The notes beneath the pieces were generated by a model. That model did no database searches. It was not told the origin of the DNA and saw nothing but the letters and a program-made list of their open reading frames with translations. Made by a program: the position numbers and the translations under genes. From an uncultured Myxococcales bacterium (GTDB lineage: Bacteria > Myxococcota_A > UBA9042 > DTJE01), in NCBI GenBank assembly GCA_903936705.1, contig CAIZWN010000071.1, positions 1 to 51,049 of the forward strand: 51,049 nucleotides of DNA. Direction: 5' to 3'. Below are positions 26,035 to 35,229 of this stretch, in pieces. Position 1 is the stretch's first letter, and every line of letters starts with the position of its first letter.

Positions 26035-26073
26035 TTGGGGGTAGTGTACCTCCCGGTTCCCGCGAGGATACTC

Positions 26074-26847
26074 ATGATCGTTCTGAAGACCGAACCCGAG
26101 ATAGCGCGGATGCGCGAGGCGGGGAAAATCCTGGCGGCGCTGCTGACCGAGCTTGCCGGGATGGTCCAGCCGGGCATCACCACCCGCGATCTGGAGGAGG
26201 TGGCAGACCGTCGCATCCGCGAGGCTGGCGCTGTGGCCACCTTCAAGGGGCAGCCTGGGATGGTGGCGTATGCTCCGCCGTACCCGGCAGCAACCTGCAT
26301 TTCGGTAAACGAACAGGTCATCCACGGGATTCCATCTGACCGTGTCTTGAAGGATGGTGATCTGGTCAGCATCGACTGTGGCGTGACCTTGCGCGGGTGG
26401 ATTGCCGACGCAGCGATCTCGGTGATTGCGGGACATGCGCGTGCGGACGTCGTGCGGTTGCTGGACACTACTCGTCGCAGTCTGATGGCTGCCATCGAGG
26501 TGGCCACGGTCGGGCGCAGGCTGGGTGATGTGTCGTTTGCCGTGCAGCAGCAGGCCATGGCCGAAGGTTTTGGGGTCGTCCGGGATTTCTGTGGGCACGG
26601 CGTCGGGAAGACTTTGCATGAGGACCCGCCCATCCCCAACTACGGGACTCCGGCAACCGGGCCTGTCTTGCGGTCGGGCATGACCCTGGCCATCGAGCCT
26701 ATGATCACCCTTGGCAGCCCGCAGGTGAAGGTGAAGAGGGACGGCTGGACTGTGGTTACATCCGACGGCAAGCCTGCTGCCCACTTTGAGCACACGATTC
26801 TGGTCACCGATGGTGCCGCCGAGATCCTGACACCGTGGGTCTTGTAG
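26074..26847 (+). CDS. map: Type I methionine aminopeptidase
   Basis: A 257-residue metalloprotease that removes the initiator methionine from new proteins. The five metal ligands are visible: SIDCGVTLRGWIADAA gives two Asp, CGHGVGKTLHEDPPIPNY the His, LAIEPM the first Glu and HFEHTILVTD the second. Length and lack of an N-terminal extension fit the bacterial type Ia enzyme. ATG 26074 has GAGG 7 bases upstream; the longer frame adds an unlike leader. It is convergent with the ABC permease gene, with only 17 bases between. Confidence 0.96.
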   Translation: MIVLKTEPEIARMREAGKILAALLTELAGMVQPGITTRDLEEVADRRIREAGAVATFKGQPGMVAYAPPYPAATCISVNEQVIHGIPSDRVLKDGDLVSIDCGVTLRGWIADAAISVIAGHARADVVRLLDTTRRSLMAAIEVATVGRRLGDVSFAVQQQAMAEGFGVVRDFCGHGVGKTLHEDPPIPNYGTPATGPVLRSGMTLAIEPMITLGSPQVKVKRDGWTVVTSDGKPAAHFEHTILVTDGAAEILTPWVL

Positions 26848-26864
26848 GCAAGGTCAAGGCAACA

Positions 26865-27689
26865 TCAATACGCCCCGAACGATCCCTCGCGCGACAGTGC
26901 CTTCATGACCTGTCGCAGTACCACGAAAGCCAGCACGAATGACACTGCGGCCCAGGCCATCATGGGAAGCGCGTGATCCAGCAGATCCAGAGGGGCGGCT
27001 CCAGAAAGGAACGCCCGGCGCAGGCCCTCGACCGCGTGCGTCATCGGCAAAACCCATGCGATGTCCTGCAACGGGGCAGGCAGCGACTCGACCGGGTAGA
27101 CGATCCCGCCGAACAGGAACGAGACGCCCCCCACCAATGCAGTTATCGGATCGGACTGTTTCAGGTACAGCGTCAGTGCGGCCGACGTCAAGCCGACGCC
27201 GGCAAATGTCACGACCATGAGGACCAGGAAAAGTGCGGCCGACAATGGATTGACGCCTGACAGGTCCGCCCCAAAGACGGCAGCCCCAAGCACCAGGTAC
27301 AAAGCCGCGCGAATCGTGGTCCACAGGTAGGGCCAGGCGGCCTGGCTCAAAATGATAATGAAGGGGTGCGTCGGGGTTGCCAGCATTGCTTCCAGGGTGC
27401 CTGTGAACTGGGCGAATCTTATCTGCTGCGCGAACGATCTCATTGAAACGAACATGTAGTCCAGGAACGCGACCCCAACCAGGGCGAAGGTAAAGTAGTC
27501 GGTTCCGTATGCCGCAACAGATCTTGGAGGGGCGTCGGCCAGCATGCGGTCCGTGAAGTACAAGGCGATCAGCGACGAAAACAGCGCCCCAATATCGTAA
27601 AGAAAGCTGAATTTGTAGGACCAGCGGAACAGGAAGTCCCGGCGCAGCGAGGCTGCTGCGCATATCATCAACGAGCGCACGCCGGTCAT
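26865..27689 (-). CDS. ABC-2 type transporter permease
   Basis: A 274-residue integral membrane protein with six predicted membrane segments, among them FSFLYDIGALFSSLIALYF, FALVGVAFLDYMFVSM and ALYLVLGAAVFGADL. The segment GGVSFLFGGIVYPVESLPAPL, followed by LPMTHAVEGLRRAFL, is the usual end of ABC-2 permeases that export polysaccharides, drugs or lipids. Its start overlaps the stop of the ATPase gene by 4 bases (ATGA), so the two form one transporter. The substrate is unknown. Confidence 0.9.
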   Translation of the reverse strand: MTGVRSLMICAAASLRRDFLFRWSYKFSFLYDIGALFSSLIALYFTDRMLADAPPRSVAAYGTDYFTFALVGVAFLDYMFVSMRSFAQQIRFAQFTGTLEAMLATPTHPFIIILSQAAWPYLWTTIRAALYLVLGAAVFGADLSGVNPLSAALFLVLMVVTFAGVGLTSAALTLYLKQSDPITALVGGVSFLFGGIVYPVESLPAPLQDIAWVLPMTHAVEGLRRAFLSGAAPLDLLDHALPMMAWAAVSFVLAFVVLRQVMKALSREGSFGAY

Positions 27690-28513
27690 TCCCCCCCCCG
27701 CGTGCTGCCGGACGATTTATCGTCGGCCTTCGTCGTTTCGACTGTCCTGTCGGCAAACACATCCTTCACGGCCTGGGCCACCTGGTCGTAGTGACCATCG
27801 GCCACGATGCAGCCCCGGTCCATCACCAGCACACGGCTGGAAAGTGTCTGTACTTCGTCCAGGTTGTGCGAAGCCATCAGGACCGTCACGCCTTTCTCGG
27901 TGGCCATTTCCCTGACGTGACGGTGAACCTTGTCGCGCAGACGCGGATCAAGCCCGCGGCTGATCTCGTCCAGCAGCAACACGCGCGGCGCACCAAGAAG
28001 GGCACGCGCCAGGGCAAGGCGTTGTTTCATTCCGTCGCTGTAGGACAGGACCTGCCTGTCGGCCACTTCGCCAAGTTCCATGACGTCAAGAAGGTTGGAC
28101 ACGTTCGCGTCGCGGTAGGTTCCCGACTGGCCGTGCATGGCAGCGAAAAAGCGCAGATTTTCGCGCCCCGACAGGCGCAGGAAGAACGAACGCCCGTCGG
28201 TCATGCAGTACCCGACCATCGCGCGAACATCCTCGGGATGGCGGGTCGTGTCCTTTCCCAGCACGCGCAGGGTCCCTGCGGTTGGCAGCAGCAGGCCGCC
28301 TGCCAGTCTCAGCAGCGAGGTCTTGCCCGCACCGTTGGGCCCGATGATTGCCGTTATCGTCCCGGCCTCGATGGACAGGTTCATGCGGTCAATGGCGACC
28401 ACGGGCTGCCGGGTCCACCTGAAGGTCAGCAGGCGGCCAAACGACAGTGCCGGGACGTACTCCTTCCTAAGGTCGGTTATGTCGATTGCATTGATCGCGT
28501 CGGAGCGAACCAT
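27686..28513 (-). CDS. ABC transporter ATP-binding protein
   Basis: A 275-residue ATPase that powers the adjacent permease. Walker A GPNGAGKTS is near residues 58-66, the signature is LSYSDGMKQRL (Ser-Asp-Gly in place of the common Ser-Gly-Gly), Walker B is VLLLDEISRGLD and the switch His is in ASHNLDEV. The N-terminal EYVPALSFGRLLTFRW insertion before the P-loop resembles ATPases of ABC-2 polysaccharide or drug exporters. The hydrophilic tail after residue 250 looks unstructured. It begins 4 bases after the ruvX stop, an unusual partner. Confidence 0.92.
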   Translation of the reverse strand: MVRSDAINAIDITDLRKEYVPALSFGRLLTFRWTRQPVVAIDRMNLSIEAGTITAIIGPNGAGKTSLLRLAGGLLLPTAGTLRVLGKDTTRHPEDVRAMVGYCMTDGRSFFLRLSGRENLRFFAAMHGQSGTYRDANVSNLLDVMELGEVADRQVLSYSDGMKQRLALARALLGAPRVLLLDEISRGLDPRLRDKVHRHVREMATEKGVTVLMASHNLDEVQTLSSRVLVMDRGCIVADGHYDQVAQAVKDVFADRTVETTKADDKSSGSTRGGE

Positions 28514-28517
28514 CGTC

Positions 28518-28928
28518 CTAACCGTTCCTGTCCAGATACCACTGCAACATCACTGCTGCCGCGGCCGAGTCGATGCGACCCTTGTTCCTGCGGGTGTCGC
28601 GCCCTGCCTCTTGCAGCAGTTGTTGGGCCTCGATGCTGGACAGGCGCTCATCGACCAGGACCACCTCGACGGTCAGCCTGCCGCGCAGCGTCTCGGCAAG
28701 GCGTTCCGCCGCCTTGGCGCGAAATCCAACAGATCCGTCCATGTTCAGCGGGTATCCGACCAGCACCAGCGACGCCTCCATCTGTTCGGCGGCGGACACC
28801 AGCGCGTCGATACCACCCCCGGCGCCGGATGCTGGAAGGAAGGGCAGGGGGGTGGCAATCATGCCCAGCGGATCGGACGCCGCCACGCCGTGACGCACCG
28901 TGCCGGGGTCGATGGCCATGATCCGCAT
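28518..28928 (-). CDS. ruvX: Holliday junction resolvase-like RuvX (YqgF)
   Basis: A 136-residue RNase H-fold protein of the YqgF/RuvX family, which in bacteria processes the 5' end of pre-16S rRNA; an older name refers to Holliday junction resolution. Key residues are the opening MAIDPGTVRHGVA, the VGYPLNMDGSVG strand with DG, VVLVDERLSS and the closing KGRIDSAAAAVML, which supply the acidic active site. I chose ATG 28928 since GGAG is 9 bases upstream and the resulting length is normal; a longer frame adds 12 codons. It lies in a minus-strand operon with scoAB upstream and the ABC transporter downstream. Confidence 0.94.
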   Translation of the reverse strand: MRIMAIDPGTVRHGVAASDPLGMIATPLPFLPASGAGGGIDALVSAAEQMEASLVLVGYPLNMDGSVGFRAKAAERLAETLRGRLTVEVVLVDERLSSIEAQQLLQEAGRDTRRNKGRIDSAAAAVMLQWYLDRNG

Positions 28929-28970
28929 GTCGTTGTTCTCCGACCCATTCAGGGGTATTGGCAAAATGGC

Positions 28971-29621
28971 CTAGATCGGGATTTCCTTCAAGTCCTGGGC
29001 GACATTGAACCCGCACCCAGTCGCTGCCCGCACCTCGTCTACCGTGTGGCCCGGGGCGACCTCGGTCAGCGTCAGCCCGTCCTTGCCAACCTGCATCACC
29101 GCCAGATCCGTGATCAGCAGGTTCACGCAACGACGCCCCGTCAAGGGAAGCGAGCATTCGTCAAGGATCTTCGGTGCGCCCTTGGCTGAATGTTCCATGG
29201 CGACCACGACGCGCCGGGCCCCGTTGACCAGGTCCATCGCGCCGCCCATGCCCTTGACCATCTTGCCCGGGATCATCCAGTTGGCAAGATCCCCGTGTTT
29301 CGATACTTCCATCGCGCCCAGAATCGTCATGTCAACGTGGCCGCCGCGAATCATCGCAAAGCTGTCGGCCGAACTGAAGTACGACGCGCCAGGCTGTTCC
29401 GTCACGGTCTGCTTGCCTGCGTTGATCAGGTCTGGATCCACCTGGTCCTCGTAGGGAAATGGACCAACGCCCAGCATCCCGTTCTCGCTGTGGAAGATGA
29501 CGTCGATGCCTGCCGGGACGTAGTTGGCGACCAGGGTAGGCAGTCCGATGCCCAGGTTCACGATGTCGCCATCGCTGATTTCCAGTGCGGCGCGCTTTGC
29601 AATCTGTTCCCTGGTCAGCAT
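28971..29621 (-). CDS. scoB: 3-oxoacid CoA-transferase subunit B
   Basis: The 216-residue beta subunit of a family I CoA-transferase. The catalytic glutamate is in [13 protein letters not shown] near residue 46; [17 protein letters not shown] and [23 protein letters not shown] are standard for the family. With subunit A it moves CoA between acids, most simply succinyl-CoA to acetoacetate, feeding acyl-CoA metabolism. It follows scoA by 36 bases on the same strand. Acetoacetate is only the commonest substrate of this type. Confidence 0.95.
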   Translation of the reverse strand: MLTREQIAKRAALEISDGDIVNLGIGLPTLVANYVPAGIDVIFHSENGMLGVGPFPYEDQVDPDLINAGKQTVTEQPGASYFSSADSFAMIRGGHVDMTILGAMEVSKHGDLANWMIPGKMVKGMGGAMDLVNGARRVVVAMEHSAKGAPKILDECSLPLTGRRCVNLLITDLAVMQVGKDGLTLTEVAPGHTVDEVRAATGCGFNVAQDLKEIPI

Positions 29622-29657
29622 TGCTTCTCCCTTTCCAAGCGCGGCCAGACGTGAGGG

Positions 29658-30359
29658 TCACGCAGGTCGTGGCCGCGTGGTCAGCTTCTCGATCGGCTTT
29701 TTATAGTTGCTGCCAACCACGACACGCCGGACGTAGATGCCAGCCGTGTGTACCGTTTCAGGATCGATGGTGCCAGGTTCAACCAACTCCTCGACCTCCG
29801 CGATTGTCACACGCCCGCACGTTGCCACCATCGGGTTGAAGTTGCGCGCCGTACGGTGGTAGACGAGGTTGCCCAGTCGGTCGCCCCGCTGTGCCTTGAC
29901 CAGGGCGAAGTCAGCGGTGATCCCACGTTCCAGCACGTACTCGCGGCCTTCGAACACGCGAGTCTCGCGGCCTTCCGACCGCAGCGTTCCTACGCCAGCC
30001 GGAGTGAAAAAGGCCGGGATGCCGGCGCCTCCGGCCCGCAGCGATTCCGCCAGCGTGCCTTGCGGCATCAGTTCCACTTCCAGTGCGCCGGAAAGGTAAA
30101 GTTGCTCGAAGTGCTTGTTCTCACCGACATATGAAGAAATCATGCGACGCACTTGCCCGGCCTCCAGAAGGATGCCCAGGCCTTCGTGGTCGGTGCCGCA
30201 GTTGTTGCTGATGATCGTCAAGCCACCCACTTTTTTCCGGTGCAGGGCCAGGATGAGATTTTCGGGATTGCCGCACAGGCCGAAGCCTCCCACTGCGATT
30301 GTCGCGCCATCCGGTATGTCAGCCACCGCGGCGTCGGCGCTTTCGTAGACCTTGTTCAT
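29658..30359 (-). CDS. scoA: 3-oxoacid CoA-transferase subunit A
   Basis: The 233-residue alpha subunit of the same transferase. The family opening is VGGFGLCGNPENLI near residue 23, followed by NNCGTDHEGLGILL, SSYVGENKHFE and the FNPMVATCGRVTIAEVEELVEPG stretch. It binds CoA and builds half of the active site with ScoB. It is the first gene of the minus-strand operon and starts 147 bases from the divergent pheS. Confidence 0.95.
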   Translation of the reverse strand: MNKVYESADAAVADIPDGATIAVGGFGLCGNPENLILALHRKKVGGLTIISNNCGTDHEGLGILLEAGQVRRMISSYVGENKHFEQLYLSGALEVELMPQGTLAESLRAGGAGIPAFFTPAGVGTLRSEGRETRVFEGREYVLERGITADFALVKAQRGDRLGNLVYHRTARNFNPMVATCGRVTIAEVEELVEPGTIDPETVHTAGIYVRRVVVGSNYKKPIEKLTTRPRPA

Positions 30360-30447
30360 TGCACTCCAATAACGCGCATCCTACTCGGACATTCTGGACC
30401 AGGGTGGATCGCGGCGTCAACCACAGTCGAGGAAGCCTGCCCAATCC

Positions 30448-30476
30448 TCGACAAAATGCCGCTTGGGTGCTACAAA
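30448..30476 (+). promoter_or_regulatory. Likely promoter of pheS-pheT
   Basis: TCGACA at 30448-30453, 17 bases, TACAAA at 30471-30476: 5/6 and 4/6 matches at the ideal spacing. Transcription would begin about 30483, which supports pheS starting at ATG 30507, not at the upstream in-frame ATG at 30456. Confidence 0.5.
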
Positions 30477-30506
30477 TCCGCGGTCTTGGACGCGGGGAAC
30501 CCCGGG

Positions 30507-31514
30507 ATGGACGAACTGTTGCGCGAGGCTCTGGGCGAGGTCGCCGAGGCCACGACCATCGCGACTGTGAAAGATGTCGAGGTGCGTTGGCTGGGCAAGA
30601 AGGGGCGATTGACGTCGCTGCTGAAGGAACTTGGGGGGCTGCCTCCCGAGTCTCGCAAGGCCCGAGGTGCCGAACTGAATTCATTCAAGCAGGCCGTCGA
30701 GCAGGCCGTCGAGTCACGGCGAATCGAGGTAACTCGCGCCGAGGCCGATGACAGGGCGCGGGCCGAGCGCATCGACCCGACCCTGCCAGGGCACTCGATG
30801 GCGGCCGGCCGCCTGCATCCGTTGACGCGCATCGTTGCCGAGGTCGAGGATTTGTTCGAGCGTATGGGATTCCACATCCTGGACTATCCCGAGGCCGAGC
30901 GCGAGTATTTCAACTTCGACGGGCTGAACATTCCTGCCGACCATCCGGCCCGTGATACCCAGGATACCTTCTACCTGCCTGGTGGCAACGTCCTGCGCAC
31001 CCATACGTCGCCGGGGCAGGTGCGGGCGATGCGCGGGCTGACGCCGCCTTTTCGGGCGATATTCCCGGGTCGCGTGTACCGCTGCGAGGCCACGGACGCA
31101 TCTCACGAGCACACGTTCCACCAGGTCGAGGGCCTGATGATCGACCGGTCGGTGTCCATCGCCAACATGCTGTCGTCGATGATGACGCTGCTGGAAGGCG
31201 TGTTCCGTCGCAAGGTCGAGGTGCGTCTGCGACCCGGTTTCTTCCCGTTCGTCGAGCCCGGCTTTGAGCTGGATCTGCGATGCATGGTGTGCGGTGGCGA
31301 CGGTTGCCCGGTTTGCAAGCGGTCGGGCTGGGTCGAATTGCTGCCGTGCGGGCTTGTGCAGCCGAACGTCATTCGCGCTGGCGGGCTGGACCCGGACGAG
31401 TGGGAGGGCTGGGCCTTCGGGCTGGGCCTGTCGCGTCTGGTGATGATGCGCTATGGCATCGATGATATTCGCTGGCTGATGGCGGGCGATCTTCGTTTCG
31501 CACGACAGTTCTGA
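30507..31514 (+). CDS. pheS: Phenylalanyl-tRNA synthetase alpha subunit
   Basis: A 335-residue class II tRNA synthetase subunit that activates phenylalanine and, with PheT, charges tRNA-Phe. It has an N-terminal helical arm (tRNA-binding coiled coil) to about residue 85, motif 2 in IFPGRVYRCEATDASHEHTF, motif 3 in GWAFGLGLSRLVMMRYGI, and HPARDTQDTFY typical of PheS. A Cys-rich insert near 255-270 (CMVCGGDGCPVC) probably binds zinc, as seen in some PheS proteins. The start is ATG 30507, downstream of the predicted promoter. pheT begins 9 bases after the stop. Confidence 0.95.
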   Translation: MDELLREALGEVAEATTIATVKDVEVRWLGKKGRLTSLLKELGGLPPESRKARGAELNSFKQAVEQAVESRRIEVTRAEADDRARAERIDPTLPGHSMAAGRLHPLTRIVAEVEDLFERMGFHILDYPEAEREYFNFDGLNIPADHPARDTQDTFYLPGGNVLRTHTSPGQVRAMRGLTPPFRAIFPGRVYRCEATDASHEHTFHQVEGLMIDRSVSIANMLSSMMTLLEGVFRRKVEVRLRPGFFPFVEPGFELDLRCMVCGGDGCPVCKRSGWVELLPCGLVQPNVIRAGGLDPDEWEGWAFGLGLSRLVMMRYGIDDIRWLMAGDLRFARQF

Positions 31515-31523
31515 GGTAATACC

Positions 31524-34046
31524 ATGAAATTCTCGTGGAACTGGCTATCGGACTGGGTCGACCTTGCCGGAAGACCGGTGTCCGAGGTCGCGAACCGCTT
31601 CACAATGACCGTGGCTGAACTTGAGGGCGTCGAGGCCGTTGGCGAAGGCCTGCGCGGCGTCGTGGTAGGCCGCATTGCAACCGTAGGACAGCATCCGAAC
31701 GCCGACAAACTGAAGACGGTCACCGTGGACCTGGGCGGCGGTCGGGTGGTCAGTGGCGTTTCCGGCGCACCCAATCTGGTCGTGGGTGCACTGGTGCCGG
31801 TGGCGCTGCCCGGGGTGATGTTGCCGGGAGGCAACGAGGTGCGTGCCACCGAGATCCGGGGTGTGCCGTCCGGAGTTGTCCTTTTGTCCGAACGCGAAAT
31901 GGCGTTGTCGGACGACCACTCGGGCGTGATGATCCTGCAGCCCCGTGACCTGTCGCGCAGGTGCTTTGCTGGCGTGACGTCTGATGACGCCTCGGGGCTT
32001 CCATTCGCTGACGGGGACGACTTTCCTGCCGACCTTCTGGCATCCCTTCCCGGCAAGCCGCTGGTCGATGTGGTCGATGTCGAGGATCACGTTTTCGAGG
32101 TGGACAACAAGTCGCTGACACACCGTCCGGACCTGTGGGGTCATCACGGCCTGGCGCGCGAGATCGCCGCCATGCTGGGCCTGCCGTTGAAGCCGCTGTC
32201 GGATACGTTCCCGGTCGGTCCGGACGCAGCCATCCCGGTTCAGGTTGATTCCCCGATCGATTGCCCGCGCTATATGGCGATGGCGTATGCGGGCGTCAGC
32301 ATTGCCGTGTCGCCGTTCGCTGTGCGGCATCGACTGCGCGCCGTGGGCCTTCGGCCAATCAACAACGTCGTCGATATCACGAACTACGTGATGATGGCGG
32401 TCGGCCAGCCTGTTCACTCGTTCGATCAGCGTCAGTTGACTGGCGGTCAGATCGTCGTGCGTCGGGCTTTGGAAACCGAGCCGTTTCGCCTGCTGGACGG
32501 GCGTGACCTGGCGTTGTCGGGAGAGGACCTGGTCATTGCCGACGCCTTGCGACCGGTTGCTCTGGCCGGAGTAATGGGCGGCGAAAACAGCGGTATCGCC
32601 GACGACACCGTCAGCGTGGTGCTGGAGTGCGCGACCTTCAATCCGTCGCGGGTGCGCCGCACTGCCGTTCGTTATGGCGTGCGCACCGACTCGTCGGCCC
32701 GTTTCGAGAAATCGCTGGACCCGAATCTGCCGCCGTGCGCGATGGCGATGTTCACATCGATGCTGTCGGCAATGAGTCCGGGCGCACACCCGACGTCGCG
32801 ACCGGCCGATTTTGCGTCGTTCTCGCGCCAGGCGGTTCACATCCGGCTGGACCCGGCGTTTGTGTCGCGCAGGCTGGGCATGGACGTCCCGGCTGACCGC
32901 ACCAGAAGCATCCTGGAGCATCTTGGATTCCTGGTGAGCGAGGAAGGGGGAGTATTCGACGTCGTTGTGCCCTCCTGGCGAGCAACCAAGGACGTCCGGA
33001 TTCCAGAGGACCTTCTGGAGGAGATCGGGCGCGTCATCGGTTATGACCAGGTGCCTCCACTTGCTCCGATGGCCGCAGTTGCTCTGGTCGCACGCCTGCC
33101 GCGCCGCGAGATGCTGGCGACCTTGCGTCCCGTGCTGGCGGCCGAGTGCGGCCTGGACGAGGTCATGACCTACTCGTTCGACAGTCGTGCCCTTGTGACC
33201 CGGCTTTCATTCGAGCCGCCGGATGCGCTGGCGCTGGTCAATCCGATCTCGGCCGATGCCGCGACCATGCGGACGGATCTTGCTCCGAACCTTCTTGGCT
33301 GTGTGGAGCGTAATTCCGCGCGTTTTCCCGACGCCGGTATCTTCGAGGTTGGCCGCGTGTTTCGCGCGACGGTTGACACCGAGGGAGTTCCGAAGCAGCC
33401 CTACCACCTGGGTGTCGTAGCATGGCGTCGTCTGGCAAAGGGTCGCGACGAGTCCGAGGCCCTTTTTCGGCGGGTCAAGGGCGCGTTGCTGCACCTGTTC
33501 GGGCGGCTGGACCTTGCAGATGCCGTCATAGAGGACGATTTCGAAGGCGAGCGTCGCCCCTGGATGCATCCCAATGCCACCGTGGCGGTGAAGGTTGGAG
33601 CAACCGTCGTCGGCAGCATGGGGCTGGTTCATCCGGCGACGATGCAGGCACTGGAAACGCCTGGGGTTGCCGTGCTTGCCGAGATCGACATCGAAGCCCT
33701 GGTCGTTGCTCCCCGCAAGCGCAGGGTCTTCAGTCCGGTTCCGCGGTTTCCGTCGATCACCAACGACTTGTCGCTGGTCGCGGCAGATGACGTGCGAGCA
33801 GGCACCTTGGCCGCAGCCATCCGTCTTGGAGGCGGCCCGTCCCTGGCTGCGGTGGAACTTGTTGCCGTCTACAGTGGGCCCCCGATTCCCGATGGTCGCC
33901 GCAGCCTGTCCTTCCGCATGACATTCACCGCGCCCGATCGCACGCTGTCGGATGTCGAGGTCAAGGAGGCAATCGTGCGGATTGTTGCCCATGCGCGTGC
34001 CGCCGGCGCGTCGATGTGGGGCGATGAAGGGAGCCAGGAAAGTTGA
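31524..34046 (+). CDS. pheT: Phenylalanyl-tRNA synthetase beta subunit
   Basis: An 840-residue partner of PheS in the alpha2-beta2 enzyme. In order: an N-terminal tRNA-binding OB fold (VVVGRIATVGQHPNADKL near residue 46), the B3/4 editing region (LRPINNVVDITNYVMM near 275), the B5 domain (FVSRRLGMDVP, around 445), a catalytic-like core and the C-terminal anticodon-binding FDX-ACB domain (RFPSITNDLSLVAADDV near 745, RSLSFRMTFTAPDRTL). Full length. Its TGA overlaps the TTG start of the glycosyltransferase, so translation may be coupled. Confidence 0.97.
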   Translation: MKFSWNWLSDWVDLAGRPVSEVANRFTMTVAELEGVEAVGEGLRGVVVGRIATVGQHPNADKLKTVTVDLGGGRVVSGVSGAPNLVVGALVPVALPGVMLPGGNEVRATEIRGVPSGVVLLSEREMALSDDHSGVMILQPRDLSRRCFAGVTSDDASGLPFADGDDFPADLLASLPGKPLVDVVDVEDHVFEVDNKSLTHRPDLWGHHGLAREIAAMLGLPLKPLSDTFPVGPDAAIPVQVDSPIDCPRYMAMAYAGVSIAVSPFAVRHRLRAVGLRPINNVVDITNYVMMAVGQPVHSFDQRQLTGGQIVVRRALETEPFRLLDGRDLALSGEDLVIADALRPVALAGVMGGENSGIADDTVSVVLECATFNPSRVRRTAVRYGVRTDSSARFEKSLDPNLPPCAMAMFTSMLSAMSPGAHPTSRPADFASFSRQAVHIRLDPAFVSRRLGMDVPADRTRSILEHLGFLVSEEGGVFDVVVPSWRATKDVRIPEDLLEEIGRVIGYDQVPPLAPMAAVALVARLPRREMLATLRPVLAAECGLDEVMTYSFDSRALVTRLSFEPPDALALVNPISADAATMRTDLAPNLLGCVERNSARFPDAGIFEVGRVFRATVDTEGVPKQPYHLGVVAWRRLAKGRDESEALFRRVKGALLHLFGRLDLADAVIEDDFEGERRPWMHPNATVAVKVGATVVGSMGLVHPATMQALETPGVAVLAEIDIEALVVAPRKRRVFSPVPRFPSITNDLSLVAADDVRAGTLAAAIRLGGGPSLAAVELVAVYSGPPIPDGRRSLSFRMTFTAPDRTLSDVEVKEAIVRIVAHARAAGASMWGDEGSQES

Positions 34047-35182
34047 GCGGTTCGACGCCGGATGTGCTGTTCGTCAGCAAGCCACTAGCTGCGCCGTGGA
34101 ACGATTCCGGGAAGGTGCTGCCCTATCTGATTGCTCGCGAGATCAAGGGTGTGTCGCTGGCCGTGATGACCCCGCGCGGCCAGCCACTGGCCATCCAGGG
34201 CGTGCGCAGCGAGGAACTGTACCGGCAGGCGTGGTCCTTCACGGTGCCGATGCGCGACAAGGTGGGCCTTCTGTTCCGATTGATGACGCGCTCGCTGCCG
34301 CCGGTCGTGCACTTCTTCTTTTCGCCCAACGGACCCACGTCGCTGGCCGCCCGCATCGTCAGGTGGCGTCATCCAGGTGTGAAGGTCGTTCAGACGCTGA
34401 TGAGCCTGCCAATGGGCGGCGAAGCAATGGACCAAGGAATCTTTGGCGACGTTGTCGTTGCATGGTCACGTACCGCAGCCGAACGCGCGTCGGACGTGAT
34501 AATGCGGCGCGGGATCAACGCCAAGGTGGTTCACGTGCCGCCAGGGATCGACGAGCTTCGTCCGATGACCCAGGCACAGAAAAGCGCCGCGCGCGCATCG
34601 TTCGGTCTTCCACCCGAACGCCCGGTGATTCTGTATGCCGGGGACCTTGAATTCTCGACGGCGGCTTTCGTTACCGCCGCTACCGTGCCGCTGGTGCTGG
34701 AACAGATGCAGGCCGTTTTCGTGTTTGCGTGTCGTCCCAAGACGGCGGTTGCGGAAGCTGTATCCCGGGAATTGCAGTCGAAGCTGGCAGGGCCGATATC
34801 GACCGGGAACGTGCGCTTCATGGGCAACGTCAATGCGTTTGCCGAGCTGTTGCGCTGCGTCGACTGCCAGGTGCTGCCGGCGGAAACAACCTATGCCAAG
34901 ACCGACCTTCCAATGGTGCTGCTGGAGGGGTTGTCGGCAGGTGTGCCAGCGATCGTCGGAACCGGTACGCCAATGGACGAACTGGTCCAGGCTGGCGCGG
35001 TCCTGGGCGTGCCGTCGGGATCCCCGTCTGCCCTGGCGTCTGCGCTGATCGGCCTTTTGTCGGGAACCGGACGGGCCAAGGCGCTGGCAGTCGTGGGTCG
35101 CGAGATCGTGCTGCGCCGGCATTCAGCCAGGGCGATGGCTGATGCCCACGCCGCGATCTACCGTGAATTGCTGCGTTTCTAG
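34043..35182 (+). CDS. Group 1 (GT4-like) glycosyltransferase
   Basis: A 379-residue GT-B-fold sugar transferase. The C-terminal half has the family pattern: VILYAGDLEFS (start of the nucleotide-binding domain), VRFMGNVNAFAELLRCVDCQVLP and TDLPMVLLEGLSAGVPAIVG, the segment that contacts the sugar nucleotide. The N-terminal half lacks a membrane segment, so it is soluble or peripheral. Donor and acceptor are unknown. The start is TTG 34043, overlapping the pheT stop by four bases with AGGAAAG just upstream. The next gene, a methyltransferase, may modify the same product. Confidence 0.83.
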   Translation: MSGSTPDVLFVSKPLAAPWNDSGKVLPYLIAREIKGVSLAVMTPRGQPLAIQGVRSEELYRQAWSFTVPMRDKVGLLFRLMTRSLPPVVHFFFSPNGPTSLAARIVRWRHPGVKVVQTLMSLPMGGEAMDQGIFGDVVVAWSRTAAERASDVIMRRGINAKVVHVPPGIDELRPMTQAQKSAARASFGLPPERPVILYAGDLEFSTAAFVTAATVPLVLEQMQAVFVFACRPKTAVAEAVSRELQSKLAGPISTGNVRFMGNVNAFAELLRCVDCQVLPAETTYAKTDLPMVLLEGLSAGVPAIVGTGTPMDELVQAGAVLGVPSGSPSALASALIGLLSGTGRAKALAVVGREIVLRRHSARAMADAHAAIYRELLRF

Positions 35183-35229
35183 GCACGGGCGTGGCCGGGG
35201 CGGCGCCCCAGGCCAATGGAGGTTCGAAA

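Noticed and set aside
31545-32921. 458-codon minus-strand frame in pheT
   Set aside because: Complement of an unmistakable pheT.
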